A stretch of DNA of 64,000 nucleotides from Echinococcus granulosus (taxonomy: Eukaryota; Platyhelminthes; Cestoda; Cyclophyllidea; Taeniidae): the NCBI RefSeq assembly GCF_000524195.1, contig NW_020170389.1:431010-495009 (forward strand), read 5' to 3'. The notes under the pieces were generated by a model. That model was not told where the DNA came from. It was given only the letters and a program-made list of their open reading frames with translations, and made no database searches. Position 1 is the first letter of the stretch; each line of letters begins with the position of its first letter. Position numbers and translations under genes: made by a program. This document shows positions 24,801 to 37,300 of the stretch, in pieces.

Positions 24801-27799
24801 TCCATAGCCTACCCCGGTCGGGGAGGCCTCAGTGAAGTCCAACACCAGCCCTGAAGAAGATTCGGAGTTCAGCTGACGGAAAGCAAAGTTTAAAAAAGTC
24901 ACGCTGGAAATGCAGGCTATCGTTAATAAAATACAAAAATCAAGATCTGCGACAATAAGTTATTTCGTGAGTAGCAATTGTGGTGGGACTAAATTAAGTG
25001 GATGACAAGGAAATTCCAAGAGATCGCATGACAATAGGTAGATGACCGGAAGGTAAGCTTTTACAGAATGTTTAGGATCATAATATTTTAGAGGTATAAC
25101 ATAGACAAAAAATTTGTCCGTAGTTTGATACACCTTAGGAAACGCGAACCTACTTTGTTGAGAAGATTCTTGAAGGCGTCACTTGGCACGAAGTAAACGC
25201 GATCCTCCAAATACAAATTGGGTTTGACCACCTCAATGGCGAGTTTCTCCGTAACGGCCAGGATAACGCTGATATTTACCACATTGGAGAGCTTGTACAC
25301 GCCTGTTCGATCCTCCAGCATGAGTAGTGAGAAATCTTCAGTAGTCCTTACCGCCATAGGGAAATTCTCTCTCACATAAGTTATTCTATTTTGGACTCTA
25401 ATGCTCATGCTTGTCGTGGTCACATTTTTTTCCAACAAGTCACGCACATCGATGACAATCGACTTAACAAAAAATGAAGTAAAAAGTACAAAATATATGC
25501 AGACAATAACCAATTTACTAGGCAAATAACATACTGATGGGAACCAAGATCGAGACGCAGATCCCCCGTAGCTATATGCGCAAAGGTAAAATGAAGTGTT
25601 GGTGCTGGTATCATTCAGCCGTATCGTTGTGGGAACAAAGGACTTCTGGACAAAATAATAATAAAAAATAACATGACTATGGTGGCATAAGATCGGCTAA
25701 TGGTTAAAAATAAATTGGGATGAAAAAGGCAAATCTTCGGCCCACCGCCGGATATCGAACGTGCGGATGAGACAACACGACTAAATATACACTTTGGACG
25801 TGTCTTCAAACCTGCTGGACAGTCCAGACGTTCCAGGCTATGGAAAAATAACACAGACCTTCAGTCTGTCCCAGTCTCGAGCATGGTTCTTCCAGATCAA
25901 GACTTACTTCCGCTGCAGCCGAATTACCTCAAGCCACCATGTGGATGCACAAATACCCACAGAGGCGGCAAATGAGGTGATTGATATCTCTGATTTAATG
26001 ATGACAGAAGTCATATCCCACTCCTAAGGCAGTAGTACCGAAGTGGACGAAAATGACGGAAGAAACGTAGCTACGGCAACTCATCGGTCAAACCCAGCGA
26101 TCCGACCCAATCTGTTACTGAGGGACATGTAATCCGGGGTAGGGTCAATAAAAACTGAGGATCCCCTCAAACAACCATGGCCCACCTCCTAGCAGTGGGG
26201 CTGCCATCTCGTTCAACTCTCGCACCCATCACTGGAAAAGCTGATGCAATAGACCGACGGGGTGCCCAAGTACTTCTTCACCCATGCAGTACATCAAATC
26301 CCGTCACCTACTTCTAAACCGCTTTCATAGTTCACCGCCATGAAAGACCTACAGGAGAGGGTCTGTGCACTGTGACTACAAGTAAACACACCTATGCGAG
26401 CGAGATCGTGTTCCTGACCTCGCTTAGGTAGGCGCCTAGAAAGACCAACAAACCAGTCAGTAGTGGGGGCAGCTGCCACTGGCCACAGTCCCAGCTGCTA
26501 CTTCTGTGCTTGTGACACCAGTAGCAGATTGAAATCACCAAACAACACATCCGTGCGCTACGACAGTTCCACTTTGTCTTCACAGTTGTTGACGTCCAGT
26601 ATTTGATTATTTGTGTTCGCTTCCTCATACAACTGGATGTCGCCGAATGCCCTTGAAAAAACCCTTGGTGTTGCTACCACAGTCGCGATCTAGAGAAATG
26701 CAATACAATCAATGCAACTGGTTTTACCCTCCAGTAGTGTGTTCTCAGCCCCCCCAGCATCGCAAAACCGATCCTCTCCGTGACGCCCGTAATAAGATAC
26801 TGAACATCATATCATCTCCTCTTTTTACCCCACTTTTTCAAAAAAAATATACCTCCCTCCGGGAAACCAAAAGTAGCCAAATCAAAATGTTTTGAACTTA
26901 AGCATTATTCAATCTTCCAGCAGCTAATAACTCTCGTTCCACCGCAGGTTACTCAAAACAAACCTCAGCTACTAGAGATGTCGCGGAGATTATTGCGCAC
27001 CCGATGCCGTGACAGTGTCTGATAGGTACCCCCTCACCAACTCACTCAGAATTCCTCCTACTTTTCCCGCACAGACATCGTTCACTCCTCACAACAGGAA
27101 ACATCCTTGCTTAGCCCATCCAAGCCGGCACCCAATGCTACAAAACCTCATCAGGCGTTTTTCCCTCGACACAGCCCTCCAAGAGAGAGCACTGGGGTGT
27201 TCGTCAAAATACCATAGTATGCACCAGGCACACGTAGACTGTCCTATAGTGCGGATGAGACAAAACAACCACGCAGGTGGATGGGATGTGTCTTCAATCG
27301 TGGTAGGCAGAGACGCTCTCGACTATGGACTATCCAAGCATGCCTACTGGAGAAAGCAAGTCGTGACCCACCCGCGTATTGGCCAACCACATTTGCGACA
27401 CAAAGCTTGTCTCTGGTATGATATAGGAGAGCTTCAAATAGACTGAATTTTGACCTCTGACAGGGCACTGTCAGAGTACAACAGCTCCCCTATCATTGCT
27501 GCTGCAGTAGGGTTTTCAAGCAAAGAAAAAGAAGCACTGAAATTTGCTGATTTTCTGGCAGAACAGTAAGTATAAGGTAAGATCGGGGGGCATATTTATT
27601 AAACAAAAATTAGGTAGTCGAGTTGCGAAGTTCTAGCCAACTAAATTCCGTTACTTCATCTTAGCAGCACAAGGAAAGTTTCAAATTATTAAATTTAGTA
27701 TTGACTTATAGTAATACACGCGAGGTGACTTACAGCTGTGATGACCCCAGCCGAAACACCAAGTACGACCAGAAGCACACACAACATCTTGTGACCCAT
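18889..27799 (-). CDS. SPPL2: Signal peptide peptidase-like 2 (intramembrane aspartyl protease)
   Basis: Exons in transcript order: 27799-27734, 25645-25535, 25462-25154, 24872-24715, 24363-24233, 23903-23813, 23386-23273, 22987-22903, 22822-22748, 20876-20600, then 19199-18889 with the stop. All neighbouring phases agree. Exon 1 is a signal peptide (MGHKMLCVLLVVLGVSAG). Exons 2-3 give a lumenal protease-associated-like region. Helices follow from GYGILAFVVLK on. The catalytic motifs are LYDVFFVFITPF (first Asp), LLGFGDAVLPG (second Asp) and QPALLYLCP (PAL motif). The stretch SGELMPLVFKV matches REKLPMVLKVP of SPPL2 rather than SPP, which with the signal peptide assigns the subfamily. The enzyme cleaves type II membrane stubs inside endosomal or lysosomal membranes. 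The helix expected between GFGD and PAL is missing: a phase 1-1 exon must lie in 19.2-20.6 kb but I could not fix it. About 37 extra residues precede the GDSIMEAVATG segment. Confidence 0.88.
25760..27480. other. C-rich block inside SPPL2 intron 1
   Basis: This part of the 2.1-kb first intron differs from its AT-rich surroundings: it is C-rich on the plus strand and open for long stretches on both strands. The longest open frame (27009-27446, plus, 145 codons) has a His/Arg/Pro-rich composition without family motifs. An old inserted repeat is the likeliest explanation, but no terminal repeats or target duplications could be seen. Confidence 0.3.
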
Positions 27800-30326
27800 G
27801 TGTGTTGCAAAATAGGTAGCTTAAACACAGTTCATTGGCTCTATTTTTTGGGTCAAACAGCAACTTTCTGTCAATTCAAGTAGTAAATTCGGTGAAAACT
27901 AATTTTATTCTAAGGGCTTTTGATTTTTATGCGTGCAAAGACAAACATGCCATTTGCCGAATCAGCTGGAAAAACGGTCTAATTGTGGGTGCAAACTGTT
28001 TAGCAAAGTATTGTTTTTGGCTAACCGATGATGTTTGCAATTTATCACGAATTTGATGAATGATGACTGCAGGCCCATAGCTGTCTCAGCAATGAGTTTT
28101 GGTAATTTGGTATTTCTTAACTCCTTGGTTGACTGCGCGGGCTCACCAACCCCCACAAGTTGTTTTTACTCTGCGGCTTGGACCACAAACCATGCTAATG
28201 ACCACCTGGTTAGTCCATACACCTGGTTTATATGCTTTTCTCCAGTACTTGGACTTGTTACGACCTCAGAGAAGCCTCACATTTTCACATTGGCGGTAGT
28301 AGCACGCGAACTTCTGCGGCCGGGTACCATACCTCAACGTCGTGGAAGGAGAACATTTGCCAAGGGTGGCTGAGTATAGGATATCTATGTAACGACAGTA
28401 ATTACGTAAACACATCTCGTCCTCCAAATTCCTACTAGCTGGTAATTGGCTAAGAAGAAACACAATGCCAATAAATGGGGCAAATAGGAGTAGATGTGGG
28501 TGCCCTTTGTTTGATGCCTTTGCTTTTAAGCCAGCATTTTTGTGAGAAGTCAGTTTAAGAGGAAATGTCTCGTTGTATACCATTGTCCAGTTTTTAAAGG
28601 TACGAAACCCTCCATTCTTCCTTCCCTTACACAATTCACATCCACGACAAAACTCAAGATGCAATGAATATCGCCGAAATATATTAAATGTGCTGAGTTC
28701 AAATGCCTTCTAGCACACTAAGAAATTTAATGGCTGACGACTGCATTTTACTGGCCGATGCAAATGATTGAATGCGAGACAGGGGGCCCTGAAGACCACC
28801 CTCGAAAGAAGAGGGCTATGCAGTGATTTGATATTTTGTGTACCCTTACCTATAACCACATGAGGCTCATTGGTTGTACTTCCGGTCTGCAATAAGCCCT
28901 TTGGCCAATCCCAAAGGCCTTCCAGATCTCCTGTGCTTTAGTAATGTATATTCTTTCACAATATTCTGGACTCTTCTGGCTTTAGTGAAGACCTAGAGTG
29001 TCTCATAACCACCTATGAATTCTCTCCTATTTATGAAGCAATTCGTCTATTGTATGTGTGTATATTTGACCGTGGTGTGCATTATTTCCTCTTAAATTGT
29101 GATCTATTTTGTCCTTCATTCATAAATATAATATAGTGCTGTACGAATTTTTCATTCATAAGAATTTTCAAATAGAAATCCTGTATCACATAATCTGCTT
29201 CCTCCTTCTGGATAACTGGAATGGTAGGCATCCATAATGCTTCGATGAAAATTTTTAATTTTGGTAATTTATCAGGTAACATTTTTTGAAATACTAAATC
29301 ATGGTATATAAGAGATCTGGAAAGCTATGAACCGTGGAATTGACACTTGACCAGGTCCGTTCTTCACAATCCCGATTTCATGCCCCATGAGTTAAATGTC
29401 TTTGCAAAAGTGAAATCTATCGTAGATATTGGCATGGTTCTAATCTCTCTTTTCTGGAACAATAACGCAGGCGATAATTGCTGCATTTTCCGATGCACTT
29501 GTTGCAAAAATCCCTTCATTTTAACTGACCACCGAGAGATAATTGTGCCCTCTTGAATCATTTGAGATTGGTGATTAAACTGGGGCTTAATAAAGAGTAT
29601 AAGTTCTTATAAAGGTAACAGTTGGTAAAATTATGAAGTACTACAAAGCATTTCCGTAAAACAGTGCTTTTGTAGTGCCCTGAGACTTCGCTGAGGATAA
29701 CATACGACATAATGCTCAGTCCGAATGGGTATTGTCGAGCTACAGAAGGCCTTGAGGCTACTGCTATGACCCGGAGGACAGGCCGCTCGGTGAGAGTACA
29801 GTGGCGGAGCCCTAAGCGGCCGGTTATTAAATTCGAGAGTTTAACTAACAATTAAAGTATTGCGGACTTACACATGAAATGATTACATCTTTAAAAAGAA
29901 AAAAACACGTATGGCTCTCTACTGTACTTCCTTCTGATTATGATATTAATAAGTTTAATTGACCATTTTAATTACCAAATAAACTTGAACGACTTGTGTG
30001 AAAGCATCCCAAGCTTTAAAAAATTCGCAAAACAACTGTGATGCTATTGGGTTTTACGAATTTTATGCAAACAGATTCCAATTTTCAAGTGGAAACAACC
30101 TCCGCAAAATGACTGACTCAACTCCTTCGAAGGGTTAATCGCCCACAAAATAAGGGTGTGACGAAATTAAAGATGGAAGGTACAACGCGAAATTTAAACG
30201 CTCAAGAGTGGTGGTTGTGCAGTACCCAGAGTCTTCTCTGAAGTCGTAAAAAGTCATTCCACTTAGGAGAAAGATTTGTAATTAACGTACAAAATGACTG
30301 GAGGACCATTAGCATGGTCAGAAGGC

Positions 30327-30426
30327 NNNNNNNNNNNNNNNNNNNNNNNNNNNNNNNNNNNNNNNNNNNNNNNNNNNNNNNNNNNNNNNNNNNNNNNNNN
30401 NNNNNNNNNNNNNNNNNNNNNNNNNN
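30327..30426. other. Assembly gap of 100 N
   Basis: Exactly 100 unknown bases, the usual placeholder for a scaffold join of unknown length. Missing 5' exons of the PDE1 gene could lie here, and distances across it are not reliable. Confidence 0.98.
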
Positions 30427-31647
30427 AGAGCCTGCTCAGCTAAACACGGAGATAAGCAAAGTCTTAATCTCTGCATTTGGATGCGTCCATCCGATTCCCC
30501 ATTTGGACTACTCTACCAAGTTCAAAGGGGTCGTGGCAGGACCACATGTTCTTTAATATCCAAAGTTAAGTTTTTTAAAAGAGAACGTTCCTCAAATGGT
30601 CAAGTTTTGACCATCTGTTAACGAATTACTTATTCAGGCTTTAGCAAGAATAACTTTAAAAATACCTCAATTAGATAGAATCCCTCTGTGGAACATTTCT
30701 GTTTGGATGTAACGCGAAGTGAGATTTATGGAACAAAAGCCTTCATGTAGCCAATGCCGCTGTTATTATGGTGTTGCCCTTTTTACCGTTTTGCCACCTT
30801 TCTTCCCAGTAAATTTGCGAATTCCACTACTCTACATTTACTTCCATCATTATAAAATAATAAATCAGTTAACTATGCACAAATAAGTCAGAAAAAGTTT
30901 GATTGTTAACTAATTTGAAAGTAGTGCTTTCAAAAGTAAGAGGAGCTTGACAATTTAATAAATTTCATACCGGGATTTCAATTGCTTGAAAAGGTTAACA
31001 CTAGCCCCAAACCAGCGCGACTTAGGCAGCGAATACTTCAAATTAAAAGCGCATTTGCCATTCTATCAAAAAGAATATAATATTTGTCCCTTCTAGCATT
31101 CCACTGCTTCACCCTACTAGGTTAATGCCATCAAATTATTTTAGGTTATCCTTGGTCATCAAAAAAACGACTTTGCGTGCCGGTGACGGACCATATGTAA
31201 TATTCTCCCCGATTTTCCTTCTTACCTCCGTATTCAGACCCCTGGATCAAAAAGACTGGCTAACGGAAGACATTATGTATTGTAGAAACGTGGAATTATT
31301 CCTCATAGGGATATATGGAGCTTTCTTGGTCACTAAGCTGCTCCAATCTCCCCACTTGGTACTTAAAATGCATACCTAAAAACATGTATTGCATTTAAAT
31401 GTCTCTATAGTTGCCAATAGAGGCGCCTAAAACAGTTTTAACTAGTGAAATTGCATTTTAGGCGACTATTAGACTGCATTTCATACAGATTAAAAGAGAT
31501 TTTTTACTTTGTTCTTCCTCTCCAAAGATGCAGTCGGTAATGCTGGAACTGATCGTGTTCATTGAACAGTGGAAATCATATTTTATGTAAATGCAAAGAA
31601 AACGAAGATCAAAACCACTGACGTTGATATCTACCAACAGGAAGTTG

Positions 31648-31664
31648 TAATAATAATAATAATA
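31648..31664. repeat. Short TAA microsatellite
   Basis: About five and a half TAA units in tandem, in an AT-rich stretch without a gene. Confidence 0.6.
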
Positions 31665-32221
31665 GCGACTCAAATATGACTGCGTGTAAGACTGTGTTTG
31701 TTTCTGCTCTCGACCGCCGGTTTCAGAACCTTTGATCGCAAAGTTGATTTTGAATACAATTTGTTGTCTGAATTTAAGGCCGTGGATGCAGTAAATTTCG
31801 CGGAGGATCATGATTTGCATGCCCTACGGCGATTGACATTGCTGTCTCAATAATCGCGTTCGTCGAACCCTACGACTTGTTCCCTATAAAGTGCAGTCAA
31901 ACAGCGCTCCATGACATCTACACTTTTTTTAATTCCAACCAGGGGGATTATAATGACCTCGCTTCCGCAATTATAACCGCATACTGGGTTTAAATCAACA
32001 TAAACTTTGGCCCGTAGTCTAAGAAAAAACCCTATTGGAGCAAACTTAAATGTAGAAAATAACTCATTAAACTCCAAAGACTTTAAGCACTTCCTTTTCT
32101 TAAGTGGTATTTTTGGTGTATTTCCTTTTTCACGAGCAGCGCAACTGCCAGGTCGTTGATAATCTCCACCTCAAGCCAAATCAGCCAATCAGAGGCCACC
32201 TCTGTTCTTCGTGTTCGGTAG

Positions 32222-32410
32222 ACTACTTCGAAATGGCACCACCCATGGGTAGGAACCGATTATCTGTGTGTTGGTGCACAACTGGCAACCTTTCCACCGC
32301 TTGTTCCATCACTGGTGGAAGCCCTCTTGACCCTAGTACTCCTCCACCTCATTCATTGGATTGAATCCTACTTCTGGAACGGGGAGATTGGCATGAGTGA
32401 TAGCTCGATT
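32222..32410 (+). CDS. Candidate exon with a hydrophobic segment, unrecognised
   Basis: Between an acceptor (TTCGGT ending AG at 32221) and a strong donor (GTATGT from 32411) the plus strand is open for exactly 63 codons, phase 0 at both ends. It reads KWHHPWVGTDYLCVGAQLA, then a hydrophobic helix (EALLTLVLLHLIHWIESYF). Codons are C/T-rich at the third position, as in confident exons. It lies 2 kb upstream of the first known PDE1 exon on the same strand, but the phases do not join directly (that exon starts in phase 2), so it may belong to PDE1 only with another exon between, or to a separate gene. Confidence 0.35.
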
Positions 32411-34385
32411 GTATGTTTCACTGTTCGTTTTCATTTAAAATCTACTGAAGTCGAGACCTTTCTTATCCTTGCTTCTTATTTCTTAAAAACCGGCATTTTT
32501 TGCACAACTAATAAACCGAAATAAAGGCATGTCTAAGTCGTATACAAACTAGGGAAATTCATAAGAAGTATTGAAGGGTTTGATCTTGTGGCGGTCATGT
32601 GTGGAGAATTTCCGAAGAAAACATGTATTCCCGAAACAATTAGTCCTTTGCTTAAACTTTTCCAAAATTCCTCAGCTGAATTGCCTAGTGGCCGCCAAAA
32701 GGCAAGACCAATGCACGATCAAAATCTCATAACATTGTTCTTGCTTTACATGTCTTTAAAGTCTTCAGCCATTTTTTGCATTTATTGTTTTAAGTAGTCC
32801 TAAATGAACAATTTTGTTTGGTGGATTTTACAACGAGATTTCCCCGAATTAAATGTCAAGTCTTCGCCACTTTTAGCATAATCTGGTGAAAAATAGCATG
32901 CGAATGTGTAAACTGTGTAAGATGATAAAAGGGTAAAGGTACTGGAGGCGACCCAACAGACCCAACAGTCTTGGTACCTGGTTGAAAATGCCTAGACCTG
33001 ACTTTCAGTAAGGAAACAGAGTCGTGCCAGAATTGGAGGTCGGCAATCGGTATAGTGAATGCAGTTCTCATTCACTTTAGACAAAATTTGAAATAAAATT
33101 AAATTGTTTAGGTAAATACACGAAATGAGCAATGATTTTTGACATATTTATGTGATTTAAACATATACTCAACGTAAGCCACGCCCTAAACACTTAAGTT
33201 ACCGAAAATATCCCCCAACTACTTTTTTACAGCCAAGTGTACCTTCCTCCAAAGGTGTGCATAAGGTTCTCATGCCTTAAAATTCCCGCCCGGGTCGTTT
33301 GCACTTACGGGAATTATTATTTTGATCGCCTCATGTTTAAGTAGTACATTTGCTCAATCTCTTAAGAAATAAGCTAGATTTTTTGGCCAATGATCTGAAG
33401 TTTAAGAGAAAACACGACTGGAAGCGTTTTATTTCACGTCGAAACTTGACTTTATGCAGAAGTGAACAAGAAAGTCCAGTGGGAAAAACCACAGGGGTTT
33501 TCCCATAAGCCCCACCTAAATTTGTTTTTACAAATACTTTTTTTGTTTTTAGGTCAAAAGCCTTGGTCGGGAATATAAACCATTCAAGTATGATTTCACA
33601 CCACATTTATTCCTTTGTTTTTGTATAAACACTATGGGGATATGGAGTATATTAAAAGCTGTACTAGTAAACATTGACAGAGAACTCGTCCCCACGACTT
33701 GAATTGGAACATGTAATTTTAAGGCGCTTTTTATTCTATACTACAAAACTACTTCGTTGAAATGTGTCAGGATTTTATGAAGAATAGTTTATAGTTAGTG
33801 TATATCGAGAAATAGGCTTAAAAGAACAATGAAATGTAATTTAATACAGAAGTTCCGCCCATTTGGGCGCATAAGAAACTGTGGAAATTAGCGTAATTGC
33901 TAGGAACGATATTATGGTTTCTGAGGTATCGAGACTTGAATCGTGAGGACTACTACTTGAATGACATGCTATAGCGCACTAGGTGAATGATGGATTTTGC
34001 ACCAGTTTTCCACAAAAAATAAGTGGTGTTCAATTTGTTATATTTAATAAGTCTGCACATATTTATCATAAATGTGCGGATATTCCTACACTGACTTTAT
34101 CATTTAATATTTGTTCTATAAACCTCACGCGGTTGTCGAATATTTTAGAAGAGAAGCTGACTCCGGTTCGTTAGTTGTGTCGTGGGAGACCTCCCAGAGG
34201 TACTAAAATGCTTTGTTTTCCTACCCCTTTTACTTATTATTAAATTGAACCCACAGATGTTTAAAGTGCTCATATACGTTTTTGTTGCTATAGCAATCAA
34301 GGGTAACTAAGACTAACTTATCTCAGAATACACGGACAAATCACTTAACCATCTTAAATCCCTACGACTTTTCGAATTTTTTAAG

Positions 34386-37300
34386 GCTAAAGCAACTAGT
34401 GCAACAAGTCGAAGATGATGCTATCGAGAAGGCGAATCTCATTCAAGCCTTGAACAAGATTTGCACCTCAGTTCACAATCTCTACATTGCTCAAAAGCGG
34501 TAGGTCAAATCGTATTGTCCGACGCTTTCCCCTGACCTTGTAATTTAAGTTGGCCCAAAAATATTCTCACATTTTCTCAAATAAAAGTAGGCAGATGTTT
34601 CGACTCAGTAGGGAGACAGAAGCTCATTTTTTAAGTAATCGCTAAAGCGGGAGTGAAATCTGATAATCAGTTGAGATGTTGCCAATAGGTTGCTTGTGTG
34701 CTTCCCCAATTGAGTAGAGAGATCCTGGCCAATGACAGCGAGTTCAGCGAGCTCTTGAACTCCTTCAACGTCGAAGACAGTGGAGGGGGCGGAGGAGGGA
34801 AAGGGGAAGGACAGGGGGAGGGGGACTTGCGTGCGGCTATGGTCTCCAAGGTGGTGCGTTCCTGGCTCGAGACTACCTTTACCAAACAAGCTGCTTGGCA
34901 TCATAACACTAGTGATGTACCACGCCTCACCTTCAAACAGGCTGCCATCAAAATCAAGGCAGGCATCAAGCTCCACAGGTGAGGTTTCTTGTACATCCAT
35001 GAAAGGAGACAGAGTTCTTGAGTCGATACGGTCTCCTGTTAAGCTTTGCGTTTTTTTCATCAAAGCCAGTAGACATCTGAACCGTACATAATTAAAACTT
35101 CTTGCAGATTTAGGCAAGTCAGTGTACTGCTTTCCACACTCATGAAAAAAGTATCCGGCCATCTTTTATTGCATAATCGCGAACCGCCTTAAAGTTGGTC
35201 CAGTTTTACCACAAATGGACTGCTAGTTCATGCAAAGCCTTGGCAACCGCCTTCAACTTACCATTATCCACCTTAATTTTACCTGACTGGCTCACTTCTG
35301 GGATCCGGGTATTAAACAGCTAACAAACCTTAGATTTCGTGGCCACGCGAACGTATAAAAGCTTCTATAAAATTTATCCCCTTAACGATTATAGCAAATT
35401 GAAATATGCGTTTGAGCTGATGAATGCCCACTCCAACAACAAATAGCAAACCTGTATGGTAAAGGCTCAACTATTATGAATTTATATAGTGGCATATCTA
35501 ACGACTTCTGTAGTTTGCATTACATAAAAAGTGTTTTAATACGAGACCAAGACACCTTCGTTCTCTCCACATCTTCATTCCTCTTCAAGACAAATTGTCC
35601 GGCTCATTGGCACTGAATGTGCTCTAATTTAGAAAAACGCAAGACTAGAAATTCAAACAAGTTTTAAGGGAAGGGAATCATTCAATAATCAACTTTACTG
35701 GTTGCCAATTACTGTACGTAAACAATTTTCCACTTCAATGTGCGCACCTCTAAATTTAATGGCAATGCGGTAACGCATTGGCTCCGATGCGGTTCGTCTG
35801 CGTATAGGCGATTTATTTGGGCAACATGAGCGCAACCAAACAGTAGAATGCAGCGAACGACAAGTTCTTTCCGGAAAACCTTTGTATAAAATATTAAGTT
35901 ATTCAAATATCCACGTAAAGGTTCTGATTTGTTCTGAAATTTCGGCACGAATTATTCGTATTACCTTAATGCTAACAAACTATTCATCCGGTTATTTTAA
36001 TAAAAGCTTTAGTGAGTTGTCAAGTTTTTGTGTCGTTTAGCGCCTTTGTTATTGTTGTGAGTAGACCATTCTACTATCGCAGGAGGGCTGGAATAGAGGC
36101 AGAGGAGGGAGGGGGAGGGCGGTCGAACTTGGCAGGCTTGCATAGAGGTATATCCGAACAAAACAAATCCTGATTCCCCTCGAACTAGTCTCTATTATCT
36201 TTGTTATTTTTAAAGCCACTTCTGATTCCCCCTTTTAAACTTCTTAAAACCAAAGAAACCCGCTTTTATCTCTATTTGTGATACTTAAATTAAACCATCA
36301 TCGTTTAACTGTAATTGCTACAAGCAGTTTCAAAAGAGACGACAGCACCTTAACGGCATGGGCGTTTATGAGGGAAGGTAGTCGGAATACCTACGTTCAC
36401 CCCTCCTTTCGTTCTCTTCCCCTCTCAATTCGTTTTGGCGCAATTTTATACAAAATATGGTAGTTTTATGCACGACTTATTTTTCCCTCTCATAGATACA
36501 ATAATAGGTCGCCATAGGATGCAGACACTTAAATGGCCAATTTTGATACAGCTAAGAACAGTTTGGTCGCACAATCGGTCGAAAATTAGACTACATTCAA
36601 ATTATATCTGAAGCATTACTACATGCACATGAGAAGTAGAGTGATAAAAAAAATTTCTAGTTATTGTGCCTGTTTGATGTCTATAACTTGACGCTCTAAG
36701 TAAAGCTGCTACTTTGTATAGATGACATTCGAGTACTCTGAAAATGCAAAACTCAATTGCCTCTACTTAAAAATCTTTATGGTTCAAATACCTCAAAAGT
36801 TACAGTTGAGTTCGGCGAGGTTACTCCAATTCATCATATCGACCATGCTAAGTTAAAGCTTCATTATAAATCTAAAAAATGAAGTTCTTTTACGGTTTGA
36901 GAAATAAATGGGTGAACCCGAGGGGAGTAAGGCTTTTTTCTCTGATTAATGCCGTTGTAGTAACTACCCTGTTATTTTGCGTTCTTGGGAAAGCAGAAGC
37001 CTTCTACCACCTGCTTTCCACAAAGTATTTGTAGCCCAGAGGTATCCCTTTATTCTTCACGATTTGTTATCAGGGTAACCCGTTTTTTTAGCGAAATCAC
37101 CGTGGCGAAAAATTTCCAAGCGTTTAACGCAGTGCTAGCTGAAATGCAAAGCGAGAATGGTTACCACCCTTAATTAGATGACATTAAACGGCTACCCGCT
37201 GGCTATTTTCTATAAGCACTTTCGTGGTTTCCAATCCTATTGGCATTAGTTATGGCCATTTATCTTCCTTCAACTGGAATAATTTTAGGTTATTTGGAAC

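Larger units (their letters stand above)
27800..32221. other. Stretch upstream of SPPL2, no recognised gene
   Basis: The left edge should hold the SPPL2 promoter. Around 28108-28275 the plus strand has an open stretch with a protein-like reading (containing QVVFTLRLGP) but no recognised family. Around 29082-29561 the minus strand has two AT-rich open frames of about 65 codons. The stretch includes the assembly gap. Confidence 0.4.

Noticed and set aside
27009..27446. 145-codon plus-strand open frame
   Set aside because: It has low-information His/Arg/Pro composition, lies in the C-rich intron block, and an open frame also exists on the other strand. Kept only as part of the block description.
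30314..30556. Plus-strand open frame across the N gap
   Set aside because: The frame is continuous only because unknown bases are read as open; the real part after the gap has no family motif.
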